Of a DNA stretch of 64,000 nucleotides, positions 11,334-22,649 are shown piece by piece. The notes beneath the pieces are model-generated. The model was given only the letters and a program-made list of their open reading frames with translations. It had not been told where the DNA came from and did not search any database. The number at the start of each line of letters is the position of its first letter. Position 1 is the stretch's first letter. Made by a program: the position numbers and the translations under genes. The DNA comes from Rhabdophis nuchalis (Eukaryota > Chordata > Lepidosauria > Squamata > Natricidae), in NCBI GenBank assembly GCA_039707465.1, contig CM077644.1:188356462-188420461 (forward strand), in the 5' to 3' direction.

Positions 11334-11558
11334 TTGGCACGGTGGTTAAAATGCAGTATTGCAGACTAATTCTGCTGACTGCCAGCAGTTCGATCCTGAC
11401 TGGTTCAAGGTTGACTCAGCCTTCCATCTTTCCAAGGCCAGTAAAACAAGGACCCAGATGGTTGGAGGCAATATGTTGCCTCTGTAAACCACTTAAAGTC
11501 TGCTGTAAAGCATTATGACGTGGTATATAAGTCTAAGTGCCATTGCTATTGCTATTTT
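11334..11558 (+). mobile_element. tRNA-derived SINE with (GCTATT)n tail
   Basis: The head holds a box-A-like TGGTTAAAATGCA (11343-11355) and box-B-like GTTCGATCC (11388-11396), the internal RNA polymerase III promoter of tRNA-type SINEs. The body is followed by GGTATATAAGTCTAAGTGCC and a short GCTATT tail. A second, 5'-truncated copy lies on the minus strand at 20174-20358. I recognise the family as a common squamate repeat but cannot give a database name. Confidence 0.8.
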
Positions 11559-12202
11559 TCAAAAATAGTTTGCCCTTGCATCCTTGATTTTATAGTCTAT
11601 GCAGCAGCAAATATACCATGCATGATCTCACAATGAGTTAGTCCCCAACAGAGAATGAACTAACATATACAGCAGTTACTGGTTTATCCCTGAACCTGCT
11701 ATGCACTTGAGAAGTCAGTAATTAAATTGATTTGACCATTCTTGGTTAGCTCATTTGCTCTATTCATAAAGGTTTAGAACTGGGTAGTACCTCTGCGTCT
11801 AAACAATCTTTGTCTGCTGTGAACAAAACAGGTCTTAAGACCTTGTTTGTTTATTTTCCCTGTCTAAATAAAGCTGACTGTGACCGCAAGATAGATTCAA
11901 CACAAGTTTGCCTTGCTCTTTTTCATTTACTTAGAGTGCAACTCTTCTTACACAAGGAAACACTCCCGCCACATTTAAGATAAACACAGAATTATGCAAT
12001 AACATATTTTAATAGACCTACCACTGAAGACCTGATGCAGCCTTTCAGGCTGTACTCAAACCTTTTAAAGCAAACTAGTTTTTAAAAAGGTGAAAGCAGG
12101 CCTTGTTATAATGCCCCGATCAATTCATACTGCATACCACTTGTTTATATAAATCAAGAGCGTAAAAAGTTTTTTTTAGTTAGGGAAAGGGGTGAGAGGA
12201 GG
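11559..12202. other. Unassigned stretch
   Basis: No element or gene recognised. Confidence 0.45.
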
Positions 12203-12219
12203 CCACACTGTGGGTTCTT

Positions 12220-14188
12220 TTTTTTTTATATTGAAAAAGTTTTATTGGTTTTTACAATTTTCCAAAAGGGTAGGGTAAGGGATACAGAAACATTTTAAGA
12301 ACTTTCGCGTCGGGATCATTGGCCCTTCCAGGGCTTCATAATAAAACATTAAAGAAAAAACATTTTTCAAAAATACTACAAGGTGAAAATAAGTACATGT
12401 TTCCTAAATTCTCAATTCTATGCTGGCAGTTGTGTGCAAACATCCAGATATAAAGGTTATACAATGTTAATAAAAAAGCAAAGTTATTTTTTTGATCTAA
12501 GTCTCTTGGCAATTGTATCTTCTTTTTCTCCTTCCTGGCCTCCAGCGGGCGGGGCCGTGGCCCCCCCTGCCCCTCCTGAATCGTCCTCCAGGACAGAGGA
12601 ATGTTTTTTAAGAAAGGCTTCCGCCTCAGCAACTGTTTTAATCCTTACTCTTCCTTCATCCCAGAACACCAACATCCCTTCCGGCATCGCCCACTTAAAC
12701 CAAATCCCGTGGTCAAACAATTTTTTGGATAAGAAGGAGTACCTCCTTCTCATCTCTCTAATCTTTTTTGGGATCCGCTTCAAGATGGCGACTTCATTTT
12801 GTTGGTAAATTAACGCCCCCCCCTCTCTGCGCCTTCAAAATTCCCTCTTTGGTAGACCTTCTAACAAATTTAATATGTATCTCTCTGGGTACTTCATTTA
12901 TCCTGGCATATGTCGAATTTATTCTGTAGACTAGGTCAATGTCCCCCCTGATCTCATCTTTAGGTTTATGTAAATAGTCTGCTAAAATTGTACTCATGAG
13001 TTCAGGAAGACATTCACCAGATTCTTCAGAAATGTTCTGAAATCTTAAAAAATATGACATCCTTTCAAAATCCATCCTAGACATATGCCCAGTCAGTTCT
13101 CCAACCTCACTACTAACATTTTTAAGCTCTCCCTTTGCCCCAACCAGCCCCCCTTCCAGCTCCTCAGTCTTCTGTGTGTTCTCCAGCACTTGCTTCCGTG
13201 TTTCCAAAAGATCCTTCTTGAAGCTGCTATTGTCTTCTCTCAAAGCTTTAATTTCCTGCACCAAAGCTTGTAACACTGGTTCCATTGATGTCATTCTTTG
13301 TTCCAATCCTGCCAATTCTGATTTTGATGCCATGGTAAGCTGTTAAAGTCAGTGCCACTAAGATGCCGTTTTTTGGGTGGGGTCGTTGAAGCAAGTCAGG
13401 AGAAAAGTTCAAATGAGAGTTGTAAAAAGTTCAAGACCCAGAAGAGAAACACTTTTCACAGTCAATAATTATAGCAGAGAAGGCACTCCAGGGAAGGAAT
13501 CAATTAATCCAGAAATTTCTTCATTAGTAGAGAGAGGGAGTCCAAATCACAAAGAGATGTTGGTAATTTTCCATAAGTAAAAATAATCATTCAGGAACAG
13601 AGGGCAGCATCCTCCACCGCCCAGTCTGAGAGCCAGCAGGAGAAAGTAACAAAAGAAAAATTGTTTCAAGCCAGCCGGACTTAGATACATTGTAAAGAAA
13701 CAAGCCGCAAAACACTTTCACTTGCATTCAAAACAGTCCGGATGTGAAATGTCCGCTTCCTCGCAATGAGGAGCCATTTCTAAGCGCCGCTTTAAATCCG
13801 AGGGGGGGTTTAACAAACAAACACTCCCCTCTATGTTCTTTCAGTCCAGGCTGCCAGCACAAATAAATAAATCACTCACTCTTCACCTCGCCGTCAAAGC
13901 CCCGGGAAGCCTTCCGACCCGAACACTCAGCTCTTTTCAAATTCCTCGTTCGTTGCCGTCCTCCTTTGGCGAAGGAAAAACCCCCCGCAGCATGTCTCCT
14001 CTCACCTAGGCCGAGGACAAGGGCCGTTTTCCCGCCGCCGCTGGGATAAACAGACCCAGGCGAGCCAGCCCTACGGAAGGCCCCCAAAAAGGGGGTGCCT
14101 CGCCCCCTTTGGGGGTCAGAAAAAAGAACAAAACGGCGGACGAGTCCCAAGACTCGTCCGTCACCGCTGGAAGGTGGAACCGGAAGTC
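12220..14188 (-). mobile_element. ORF1-only L1-type element (HAL1-like), minus strand
   Basis: The insertion is bounded by a 17-bp direct repeat CCACACTGTGGGTTCTT (12203-12219 and 14189-14205). On the minus strand it has a GC-rich leader of about 855 bp starting GGACTTCCGG, an ORF1 frame (12484-13333), a 3' UTR of roughly 260 bp, and an A-rich end after CAATAAAACTTTTTCAA. Both ends and the TSD are present, yet there is no ORF2, so reverse transcriptase must have come from elsewhere. Layout and size match the intact copy at 35184-37205. Confidence 0.88.
12484..13333 (-). pseudogene. L1 ORF1p-like protein, frameshifted
   Basis: It reads MASKSELAGLEQR at the start, a coiled coil to about residue 85, then the RRM-like part (SYFLRFQNISEES) and the start of the C-terminal domain (IHIKFVRRSTKEGILKAQR). 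The frame is then lost in a run of eight G on the minus strand near 12815-12823. The remaining C-terminal domain (PKKIREMRRRYSFLSKKLF to AKRLRSKK) continues in another frame at 12484-12783. The protein would package the element RNA. Compared with the 36074-36922 copy the break is one homopolymer indel and the rest is well conserved. Confidence 0.88.
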
Positions 14189-14205
14189 CCACACTGTGGG
14201 TTCTT

Positions 14206-15278
14206 ATTTAGACATGGGCCTTTGAGACCCATGAGGCATTATGGCAGAGATAAACTACCATTGTTCTCTTTTGGTTTCGTTACTCAAAGTAGCTGCATGA
14301 AGACCTGTTGTTTGTCTTTTTTAAATGGAAAAAAAAGCAAGATATTATTGAAAGCTGCCATGTTGCCTCAGGCTTTGGACATAGTAAGGGCATTGTCAAT
14401 CCTGAAAGAATTAACCAGGCTTATTCAAATAGTTGCACAACAATCAACTCTTAATGGACATGTTATTTAAGTAAGAATCAAGGGTTACCATTATCTTACA
14501 TTGCTTTTTAGTAATCATTTAGATAGTGAGACTCCAGTGACAGGAAGTACTTTAGTAATCTGGTGATCATGTGTGCTCTAATTCTGAAGTTTAACAAACA
14601 CGTACCTGGGTTACCCTTTCCCGCAACTATTGTTTTACAATATTTAAAGTGGAAAATAATGCAGTCTCTTTGTGTATTGCGTCAACACAGCCAATCTTTA
14701 TGGTGATTTATGTCAGCTATCATACACCTCTAACTTAGTTCCTGAAGGAACAGAAACAGATGCTTAGATTAATTTCAAAACTTTTCCTTTGTTACCCTTA
14801 TCGTAAATGTGCTTTTCAAAGAAGTTGGGGAAAGGGAGGTGAGATGAAAGGTTGTAGCTATCCAAGTGACAGAATTCCTGGCTGTAGGGGTTTTTTGGGG
14901 GGTTTTTTAAAGCAAAGTTAGAGAGCTGCCTATCTGGAGCTTGTTAAAAGACATGGCCTGCCAACACTTTTCCAAGTTCCAATCATTATCTTCTTTGTCA
15001 CTTCAGATTGTCAGCTGCTTCGCTGCATAATCAGAAATAAGAAGCCGGATAGATAATCCTGCCTGATATGTAACAGAGGCCTCTTACAGATAATTGGAAT
15101 ATTTGTTTTTCATACGGTGACGTGTGTTCTGAGAATGCATGTACCCCTCAACAAGTTAATCCCATTCTACATGAAATATCACACATTCCAATAAAAAAAA
15201 AAAAACCGGCTAGTTTTTAAAATGTACAGCTATCTTTCTTCTCGACTGTCGTTTTAATTCAAACATCTGAAAACTGTT
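14206..15278. other. Unassigned stretch
   Basis: Mostly unique-looking sequence. A G/T-rich patch at about 14886-14910 is the only low-complexity feature. No gene recognised. Confidence 0.4.
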
Positions 15279-15286
15279 CTTATAGT

Positions 15287-15392
15287 CAGGGGTCTGCAAA
15301 GTCGGCTCTTTTAAGACTGGTGGACTTCAACTCCCAGAGTTCTGGGAGTTGAAGTCCACCAGTCTTAAAAGAGCCGACTTTGCAGACCCCTG
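15287..15392. mobile_element. Perfect 106-bp palindromic hAT-type MITE
   Basis: The element starts CAGGGGTCTGCAAAGTCGGC and is an inverted repeat of two 52-bp arms with only GT at the centre (15339-15340). I saw no mismatch in the arms. The terminal CAGGGGTCTGC is shared with 25821. The flanks CTTATAGT and TAATATAG do not give a clean TSD. Confidence 0.85.
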
Positions 15393-16096
15393 TAATATAG
15401 GTGAATAACTGGGATTATTCTGATAATAAACATATCAGCACATCCAATGATTCTTGAGTCTTTTTTCAGAAGCATTCAAGACAAGATCAACCTGGATGGT
15501 TTGTCAGGTACTCCCCAATTCATTTACAATCTCTAGTGCTTTCCATTCTACTTTGGAAAAAAATAATGCACACCAAACAAATTTCATACTCATCGCTACA
15601 GTAATCATGCTTTAAAATCCAGCTCAGAAATTATTTTACTGAATTGTACTGGGAGATTCATAATTGTCGTTGTGTTTCGTATTCCAATGCAATTATATAT
15701 TTCACATGCAGGCAGAGTAACACACTGCTGTTAACTATTCCTTGGCCAGATGAATATTTCTATTCTTTTTATGGAAAAGAGAAACAAACAAACAAACAAA
15801 GAAAATAGATACCAAAAGTATAAAAGAGAACAGTTTCATCAACAGATCATTGAAAAATGTTTTTGTTACAAATGAAAGACAGTGGTGATCCTTCTTGTTT
15901 ATGTCCTTTTTTAAATACAGCAAAATGTCCCTTATTCCCCATACCAACATGCCACACGAGAATTCTTCTTTGTCTATAAACATTTCCACTGACTGCTATC
16001 CTGCCTTCTATAAGGCTACGGCAGGCCTGTTTGGCCTGCTTCTTCCCCAGATGCTGGTGACTTAAAGCAACAATCCACTCATAATTCCAGCAGTTT
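15393..16096. other. Unassigned stretch
   Basis: Contains a short (CAAA)n near 15784-15800. Otherwise nothing recognised. Confidence 0.4.
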
Positions 16097-16104
16097 CTTA
16101 AGAC

Positions 16105-17024
16105 CAGAGGTCCTCAAACTTTTTAAACAGGAGGCCAACTCACGGTCCCTCAGACTGTTGGGGGGCTGGGCCAGCTGTGGGTGTGGCTAGGTGGTCATGT
16201 GAATGGGTAGGTGTGGCTAGGTGGTCATGTGACCAGGTGGTCATGGCCACTTTAGCAGTCCAAACAATACGCACAAACTTTAATTTGTTTTGCTCCTGAG
16301 GGTGGAAAGCAGATTAGTGAAGAAATGTGGCTGCCCTGGGGTGTGTATGAGAGACTTCTGTTTGTGTGTGTGTCTCGCTCTCACTCTCCCTCCCTCCATC
16401 TCCCTCTCTCTAGAGGCCAGGGAGAATAAAATGGGCCTGTTTTTGGACACTCTTATTTATTTATTTATTTATTTTATCAAATTTATACCCCGCCCTTCTC
16501 ATTGTTAGGACCCAGGGCGGCGCACAGGCATTATATAAAACCATAAATACAACATACATCAATTAAAAATATATTAAATTAATTAACCCGTGCTAAAACC
16601 CATTATTAAAACCGTAACCAAATTATAATTTATATTTAAAAAGTCAGAAGCGGGGGGCTATCCTAGGCCGGCTTGTTGGAATAAGTACGTCTTAAGACGT
16701 TGGCGGAAGAGGCGGAGGTCCGAGGTAGTGCGAAGGTCGGGGGGTAGGTCGTTCCAGAGGGCCGGGCCCGCCACAGAGAAGGCTCTTCCCCTGGGTGTCG
16801 CCAGCTGGTATTGCCCAGCCAACGGCACCCGGAGAAGGCCCGCTCTGTGGGAGCGGACCGGACGAAGGGATGTATGGGGCAGGAGGCGGTCTCGTATCTG
16901 GTCTGTTGGGGACCAGCAGGTTGGGGGGTGATGTGGGTGGGACAGCCTCGTGGTCTCCCATAGGTTGGAATAATGACTTCGGTGGGCCATATCTGGCCCC
17001 TGGACTGCAGTTTGAGGAACCTTG
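16105..17024. mobile_element. hAT element interrupted by an L2 fragment
   Basis: It starts CAGAGGTCCTCAAACTTTTT and ends AGTTTGAGGAACCTTG, with a perfect 8-bp TSD CTTAAGAC at 16097-16104 and 17025-17032. The left part has GTGTGGCTAGGTGGTCATGT repeats and (TG)/(TC) runs. From about 16451 to 16907 it is split by a minus-strand L2 3' end. Non-coding apart from that insert. Confidence 0.88.
16451..16907 (-). mobile_element. L2-like LINE 3' fragment with (TTTA)n tail
   Basis: On the minus strand it encodes the C-terminal end of the L2-like protein (IRDRLLPHTS, RAFSVAGPALWNDLPPDLR, KTYLFQQAGLG), then a 3' UTR and a TTTATT microsatellite tail at 16451-16476. It is 5'-truncated near 16907, where similarity to the long copies stops. 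It is inserted inside the hAT element 16105-17024. Confidence 0.85.
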
Positions 17025-17032
17025 CTTAAGAC

Positions 17033-17732
17033 CAAAGAAATCTTCCTATGCCTCCCATTTAGATTCAGAAATGTTCATTTAATTTCATTAAGAGGTTTGA
17101 CCTTTCACCCAGTCCCAAAACCTTTTTTTTTAATTCCCCTGCTTCCTTATTTTTAGTTTTGGGGAAAACATGTCACAGAGTTATAAGCGTTTCATTCTTT
17201 ACTTTTTGTAGCTTTGGAGAAAGAGACTAATTCAAGAAAGGACGCAGGCACATGCCTAGCATGTGTTTCGAAATGAATTAAAGCTACTAAAAGATTAGAA
17301 AGCGTTTCAGGGCTTGGCCAAATGAAAGTAGTAGTTTCTTATCATCTTACTTTTGATTTAATGACAGGAATAATTTTTGGAAGGCAACAAAAAGGCACTC
17401 TCATCTCTGAAACAAAGCACTACTATTTATTTCACAACATTTTCCCAACATTTATTTTTGCAAGTGTAATAAAATGATTTGTACAGTTTCAGGCATTTGG
17501 TTTTGTAGCACAGACTGGGCAGCGACATTGAAATCTTAAGAATTTTCAGTCTCCGTTTGTATATTTCTGGTATTTTTTCCCCTCCAGAAATGGTTTATCA
17601 TCGTCGCCTTTGTAAGGTTGTGAGTGATAGCATCCAGCAGGTTTTGTGTCCAAGCCAGAACTGGAACTCACAGTCTCCATTTCTAATCTATACCAAACTG
17701 GCTCTGTATTTTACATTCATACCATGGTAACA
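17033..17732. other. Unassigned stretch
   Basis: No element or gene recognised. Confidence 0.4.
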
Positions 17733-18511
17733 CAGGTAATCTTTGATTTATGACCCCAACGGAGTCTAACATTTCTGTTGTTATGTGAAACATTTGTTAA
17801 GTGAGTTTTGCCCCATTTTACGATCTTTCTTGCCACCGTTGTTATGTGAATCACTGCAGTTATTAAGTTGGTAACACGTTTCTTAAGTGAATCTGGCTTC
17901 CCTGTTGACTATGCTTGTCAGAAGGTCACAAAACGGTGATCACGTGACCCTGGGATCGGGCAATCATCATAAATATGAGTCAGTTGCCAAGCATCTGAAT
18001 TTTGATCATGTGGCCATGCAATGGTGGTAAATGTAAAAAATGGTCATAAGTCCCTTTTTTCAATGCCATTTTCATGTCTGGAAGCCATCTTGGGCATTAG
18101 AACTTCAGGCCTGCCACATCTAGTCTGTGGGTAACTGAGAGGGGGGATTGTATGGAGCTGGGGAGATATATAGTCATAACAACATTCCTTTCTCAAGAGT
18201 CAAGGACAATCTGCCCTGCACCTGGAGGGGTGGGACTGGGAGGCATCTCCAGTTGGGAAAGTGCTTTGATTGGACCATGTGATGGACATGTGGGTGCTAG
18301 GTAGGTGCTTGGACTTTCTTTTGGGTGGGAAAAACCTGGAAGCTTTCAGACATTTTCCCATATGTGCCAATATGGCATCTCTAATAAAATGGAACTTTGA
18401 GGAACTTCAAGCCTCGGAGTCTTATTTCGTTGGGGGTGTTACTTGGAACCCTGACAGCCGTTGCAACTTCAGATGATCACTAATGAACTGTTGTAAGTCG
18501 AGGACTACCTG
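17733..18511. mobile_element. TA-type MITE interrupted by a probable solo LTR
   Basis: Same family as 10648-11027, same orientation: it starts CAGGTAATCTTTGATTTATG and ends TAAGTCGAGGACTACCTG followed by TA. The family sequence is continuous up to about 18070 and resumes at GCCGTTGCAACTTC (18457). The intervening 382 bp are the LTR-like insert. The 5' flanking TA is lost. Confidence 0.8.
18075..18456 (+). mobile_element. Probable solo LTR (382 bp)
   Basis: The insert begins TGTCTGG and ends CCCTGACA, an imperfect TG...CA inverted pair typical of LTRs. An AATAAAAT polyadenylation-like signal lies at about 18382. No gag, pol or env sequence adjoins it. The flanking GCCATT/GCCGTT could be an aged duplication but is not adjacent to TG on the left, so the boundary is uncertain. 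It could be another kind of insertion. Confidence 0.5.
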
Positions 18512-18726
18512 TATTAGAGAAAATATTTAAAAAGTTGACTTTTCAAGGGTCAGTATATCTCCATCCCTCAAATATACCTTGTCTAAACCTTATCTAGAAT
18601 TTCCCCCCTCTATCTAAAGTTGACACTCTATAAAGAAATCAATGCCGTGTTCATTGGTTTTAGTGCATGTTCCCCCCTTCTCCCATGCAGTGCACACATT
18701 GGAATACAAAGCCTGCTAATTCTGTG
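18512..18726. other. Unassigned stretch
   Basis: No element recognised between two TA-type MITEs. Confidence 0.35.
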
Positions 18727-18728
18727 TA

Positions 18729-20173
18729 CAGGTAGATGTTGAGTCACAACAGCAACTGGCATCGGGATTGTGGTTGCTAAGCAATGTGGTCATAAAATGC
18801 ATAGTCACTGTGATTGTATCACTTAGCAACAGCAATCCAGGCAGTCCCGGTTGTCATCATAATCCCAAGACATGCAGGTCCCTAAGTAAGAAGCAAAGGG
18901 AGTCCCAGATAAAAAGAGGGAAGGTGCTGCAGGAAAGTGGGGGAGACCCAGAGGCCCCAGTGCAGACCATGTGCAAGTTGTGTATGTGTGCGTGTATGCT
19001 GCAGTATGGCACAAATTCAGGGAAGCCAAGGAAAGAGGATGCAGGATGCACATATACAAATACAGGATGGCTGGTGAAAGAGGGTGCATGATACATCTAT
19101 GTATGAGTATGAAGGAGGGAGGCCAGGGAAAGAGGGCCTACGATTATAAGTGTGAATGTGTGTGTATAAGCACACAGAGGCCGGGGAAAGAGGGCATGGG
19201 ATGTGTGTGTGTGTGTGTCTGTGTGTGTGTCTGTGTATAGGTATTTATTTATTTTATTTATTTTATTTTATTAGATTTATATCCCGCCCTTCTCCAGAGA
19301 GGACCCAGGGCAGTGCACAGGAATTTAAAATACATACAAAAACAAATATAAAATTTAAAAACTTATTAAATATCCATCCTGCGCTAAAACCAAATTAAAA
19401 TCCCCTAAAATAGAAGCTATCTAAAATAGTCACAGCGGAGGTTACACTAGGCCAGCTTGATGAAAGAAATGTGTCTTTAGACACTGGCGGAAGAGGCGAA
19501 GGTCGGAGATGGTGCGAAGTTCTGGGGGTAGGTTGTCCCAAAGGGCGGGGCCCGCCACAGAGAAGGCCCTTCCCCTGGGTGTCGCCAGTCGGCCGACGGC
19601 ACCCTGAGAAGGCCCTCTCTGTGGGAGCGAATCGGTCGGAGGGATGTATGGGGCAGGAGACGGTCTCACAGATAACTAGGTCCCAAGCCATGGAGCGCTT
19701 TGAAGATGGTCGTCAAAAGCGCACCCAAAAGACCACAGGAAGCCAGTGCAGCTCGCGCAGGATCGGTGTTATATGGGAGTGTCTGGGAGCTCCCGTAATC
19801 ATCCACGCGGCTGCATTCTGAACTAACTGTAGCTTTCGAGTGCACCTCAAGGGAAGCCCCATGTAGAGAGCATTACAGTAGTTGAGTCGGGATGTCACGA
19901 GTGCTTGAGTGACTGTGCGAAGGGCAGCCCGGTCCAGTAAGAGGCGCAATTGGCACATGAGGTATGAGCACAGAGGTGGAGGGGCAAAGGAAGGAGGATG
20001 CTGATGGGTGCAAACGATGGCAGGGGGAAGGACGACACAGTGTAGGCAAGCAAAGAAAGAGAGCAGGGGAGATGTAAGAGAAACTTACGACCATTCCTGC
20101 GGGTTCTCCATTGGCTTTGCTTATGGGAAGCTGGCAGAGAAGTTTGGCAACAGTGGACACGTGATCATGACAT
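18729..20173. mobile_element. TA-type MITE with minisatellite, split by L2
   Basis: The left end CAGGTAGATGTTGAGTCAC follows a TA (18727-18728). After about 250 bp comes a degenerate tandem repeat in which GCCRGGGAAAGAGGG-like cores recur near 19025, 19068, 19121 and 19182, then a (TG)n at about 19203-19230. An L2 fragment occupies 19242-19957. The MITE's own right half resumes with the same repeat and ends in TTACGACCATTCCTGC to ACGTGATCATG (20085-20170). The exact right terminus is obscured by a SINE. Confidence 0.6.
19242..19957 (-). mobile_element. L2-like LINE 3' fragment with (TTTA)n tail
   Basis: The minus strand encodes the end of the L2-like protein in two frames: 19713-19958 (LLLDRAALRTVTQALVTSRL, YCNALYMGLPLRCTRKLQLV) and 19395-19691. 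A 3' UTR and a TTTATT/TTTTATT tail at 19242-19275 follow. A frame shift and substitutions such as AAWMITG mark it as dead. AGGTAT occurs at both edges (19239-19244 and 19959-19964), possibly a short TSD. Confidence 0.85.
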
Positions 20174-20358
20174 AGCAATAGCACATAGCGCTTAGACTAA
20201 AATACCTCTTCACAATGCCTCACAGGCCTCTCAAAGCAGTTTACAGAATCAGAATATTGCCTCCAACAATCTGGGTCCTCATTTTACCGACCTTGGAAGG
20301 ATGGAAGGCTGAGTCAATCTTGACTCAGGATTAAACTGCTGGCAGTCAGCAGAACATG
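20174..20358 (-). mobile_element. tRNA-derived SINE, 5'-truncated, minus strand
   Basis: Reverse complement of the body of the SINE at 11334-11558: AGCAATAGCACATAGCGC at the tail end, then CAATCTGGGTCCTCATTTTA and CTGGCAGTCAGCAGAAC. The tRNA-like head with box A is missing. Confidence 0.8.
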
Positions 20359-20466
20359 TTTAAAAGAATTTCTTTAGAAATTAAGCATGTGTGCTATAGA
20401 ATAGATAGAATTATGCTGTAAAGAACTGAATGTATAGTTTCCACTACTATAGGGAAACTACTAGTA

Positions 20467-21028
20467 CAGGGAATCCTCAACTTATAACAGTTCATTTAGT
20501 TACCATTCAAAGTTACAACAGCACTGAAAAAGTGACTTATGAACATTTTTCACACATACAACCTTTGCAGCAAATGAAACAAGCAAAATATTAAAAAGTT
20601 ATGATATTTATGTAATTACATCTGAATTATATTAAAGTCACCAAAATATTTTTACAGTCCCCAAGGCATATCACAACTTTTGAGCACCCCTAATGTTTGG
20701 AAATTGAAAGTTGAAAAATTTGACACACCCCAAGCAACATCCCAATGATCACATGATCAAAATTCAGCTGCTTGGCAATTGGTTCATATTTATGACCATT
20801 GCTTTGTCCCAAGCTTATGTGATCACCTTTTGCAATCTTCTGACAAGAAAAGGCAATGGGGAAGCCAGATTCACTTAACAACCGTGTTACTAACTTATCA
20901 ACCGCAATGATTCCCTTAACAACTGAGGAAAGAAAGGTTGTAAAATCAGGCAAAACTCACTTAACAAGTGTCTCACTTAACAACAGAAATGTTGGGCTTA
21001 ATTGTGGTCATAAGTTGAGGACTACCTG
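20467..21028. mobile_element. TA-type MITE with a 170-bp internal insert
   Basis: Ends CAGGGAATCCTCAACTTATA and TAAGTTGAGGACTACCTG, with TA on both sides (20465-20466, 21029-21030). Orientation is as in 7239-7634. Family sequence breaks after TTTGCAGCA (about 20572) and resumes at ATCCCAATGATCACATG (about 20745). The AT-rich insert between is not recognised. Confidence 0.82.
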
Positions 21029-21030
21029 TA

Positions 21031-22285
21031 AAAATATTTTTTTAAAATGTTTACTTACTTAATACTACAGTCTTCTGAAGTGAGGGAGATAGAAACTACC
21101 ATTACTGTTAACACATGAACCTTGGATTGATTGTATAGATTTATTTTTTTTGTTCATCACATAAAATCACTCTAATTTTCCATCTCTTTTCAGGAACTGT
21201 TCCGTTGATTATTTTATATCACTTGGGATATTTTTATTAGGAAGCGGCTCGTAAATATTTGATAAGAAATAAATAATCAGTATGTCATCTTTAATTACTC
21301 AGTGCTTGTATTCTCATTTTTGTTCAGTCTGTAGGAAATGCAATTAACAATTGCTGTCAGGTATACATAGCTATATTTATCAGATTAAAGCCTATTTTAA
21401 TTAGCACACCGTTTAGTGTTATGCCTCTGGCCAACCATCCTAATATTAGCTGTGAATATTGCATTTGGACTTGAGCGACTGAAGTTCATATAACTGTTTT
21501 CTTATGAAGATACGCCTTGAGCAAATCATAATTTCAGTGTTGCAGAGTTCAGAGGTCACTGTGATGCCAATATGTCACTCCCAATGACTTAGAAAGGACA
21601 AAATACAATTAGAATAAACATAAGCTATGAAAAGGAATGTTGTGACTTATTGGCACCAAATATTGTATGTAAATAGACAATGTGCAGATCGCACCCACAA
21701 TACCAGAGAACTATAGAGCAATATAAAAATAAAATCTGTAAGGCGTGCATTTTTTTTAAAAGGTCAGATCTTTATAAAATAGAATGTGAAAATAACAGTA
21801 TATTCCATTATATCTTGGCCTTGGTTTATGCTCACTTTTCTCTAAATGGATTCTGAGGAAGAGTTTGTATAGTTGCAACACCCTTTCTTCCTGCTCTTTT
21901 ATACACAGAAAAACTGACAGCTAAACTTGAAATTGTCAGACAGTTTCCTGTTTTGCTGGTTTTACTCATAAAATGTTTGCTTTTCAACTGAATGCTTCAT
22001 TTGCCTTCCAGCCATCTATTTACTTTGAGAAATGTTGATTGGAGAGCAAATAAAAATCTATGGTTTTATTATTTTAGATTGGGATGAGTGTGTAATCAAA
22101 TTAAATAAACCAACAGTCTTTTTCGGGGCACATGTGGAATGTCCAGCAGAGACAGGAGGGATATTTTCTTTATATGTTCTCCTCCCTTGCTTTAGACTTA
22201 ATCTTCCATTTCATTTATCCTTGCTATGAGCAATTAGGCATTCCTCTACAGCTGTATTTTAATTTTTGAAAAAAATAAGAATTCA
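21031..22285. other. Unassigned AT-rich stretch, candidate conserved non-coding DNA
   Basis: No repeat hallmarks. The part around 21180-21560 has several TAATTA-type homeodomain-like words (TTTAATTAC, TTTTAATTAGC) and is not recognisably repetitive. I raise it only as a candidate for conserved regulatory DNA. Confidence 0.25.
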
Positions 22286-22293
22286 TCCTAAGG

Positions 22294-22641
22294 CAGTGAT
22301 GGTTAACTATTTTGTCATCACATGCCAAAAGTGTGTGCAATGTGTGTGCAACACCCCCTGCAGCCCCTATCCCTCTTTTGCACATGACCCCTCCCCTGCG
22401 CCCTCTTTTGGGCCTAGCCGGCTTCCCTAAAGCCTCCTGGGACCAAAATCGGACTGTGGGAGTGCTGCCCTCACGCTACCCCCCTCACGCATGCGTGCGC
22501 GCCTCCTGCATGTGCCCCACCTCCACGCATGCATGACAGAGACCCAAAAACCAGCTGGCCACATGCGTGACTGCTCACGTGCCCTCAGAAAGGGCTCCAC
22601 GTACCAGCTGTAGTACGTGGGCCATAGGTTTGCCATCACGG
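22294..22641. mobile_element. Non-autonomous hAT element (CAGTGATGG family)
   Basis: Left end CAGTGATGGTTAACTAT and right end ATAGGTTTGCCATCACGG. Perfect 8-bp TSD TCCTAAGG at 22286-22293 and 22642-22649. CpG-rich interior with no transposase. Confidence 0.9.
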
Positions 22642-22649
22642 TCCTAAGG

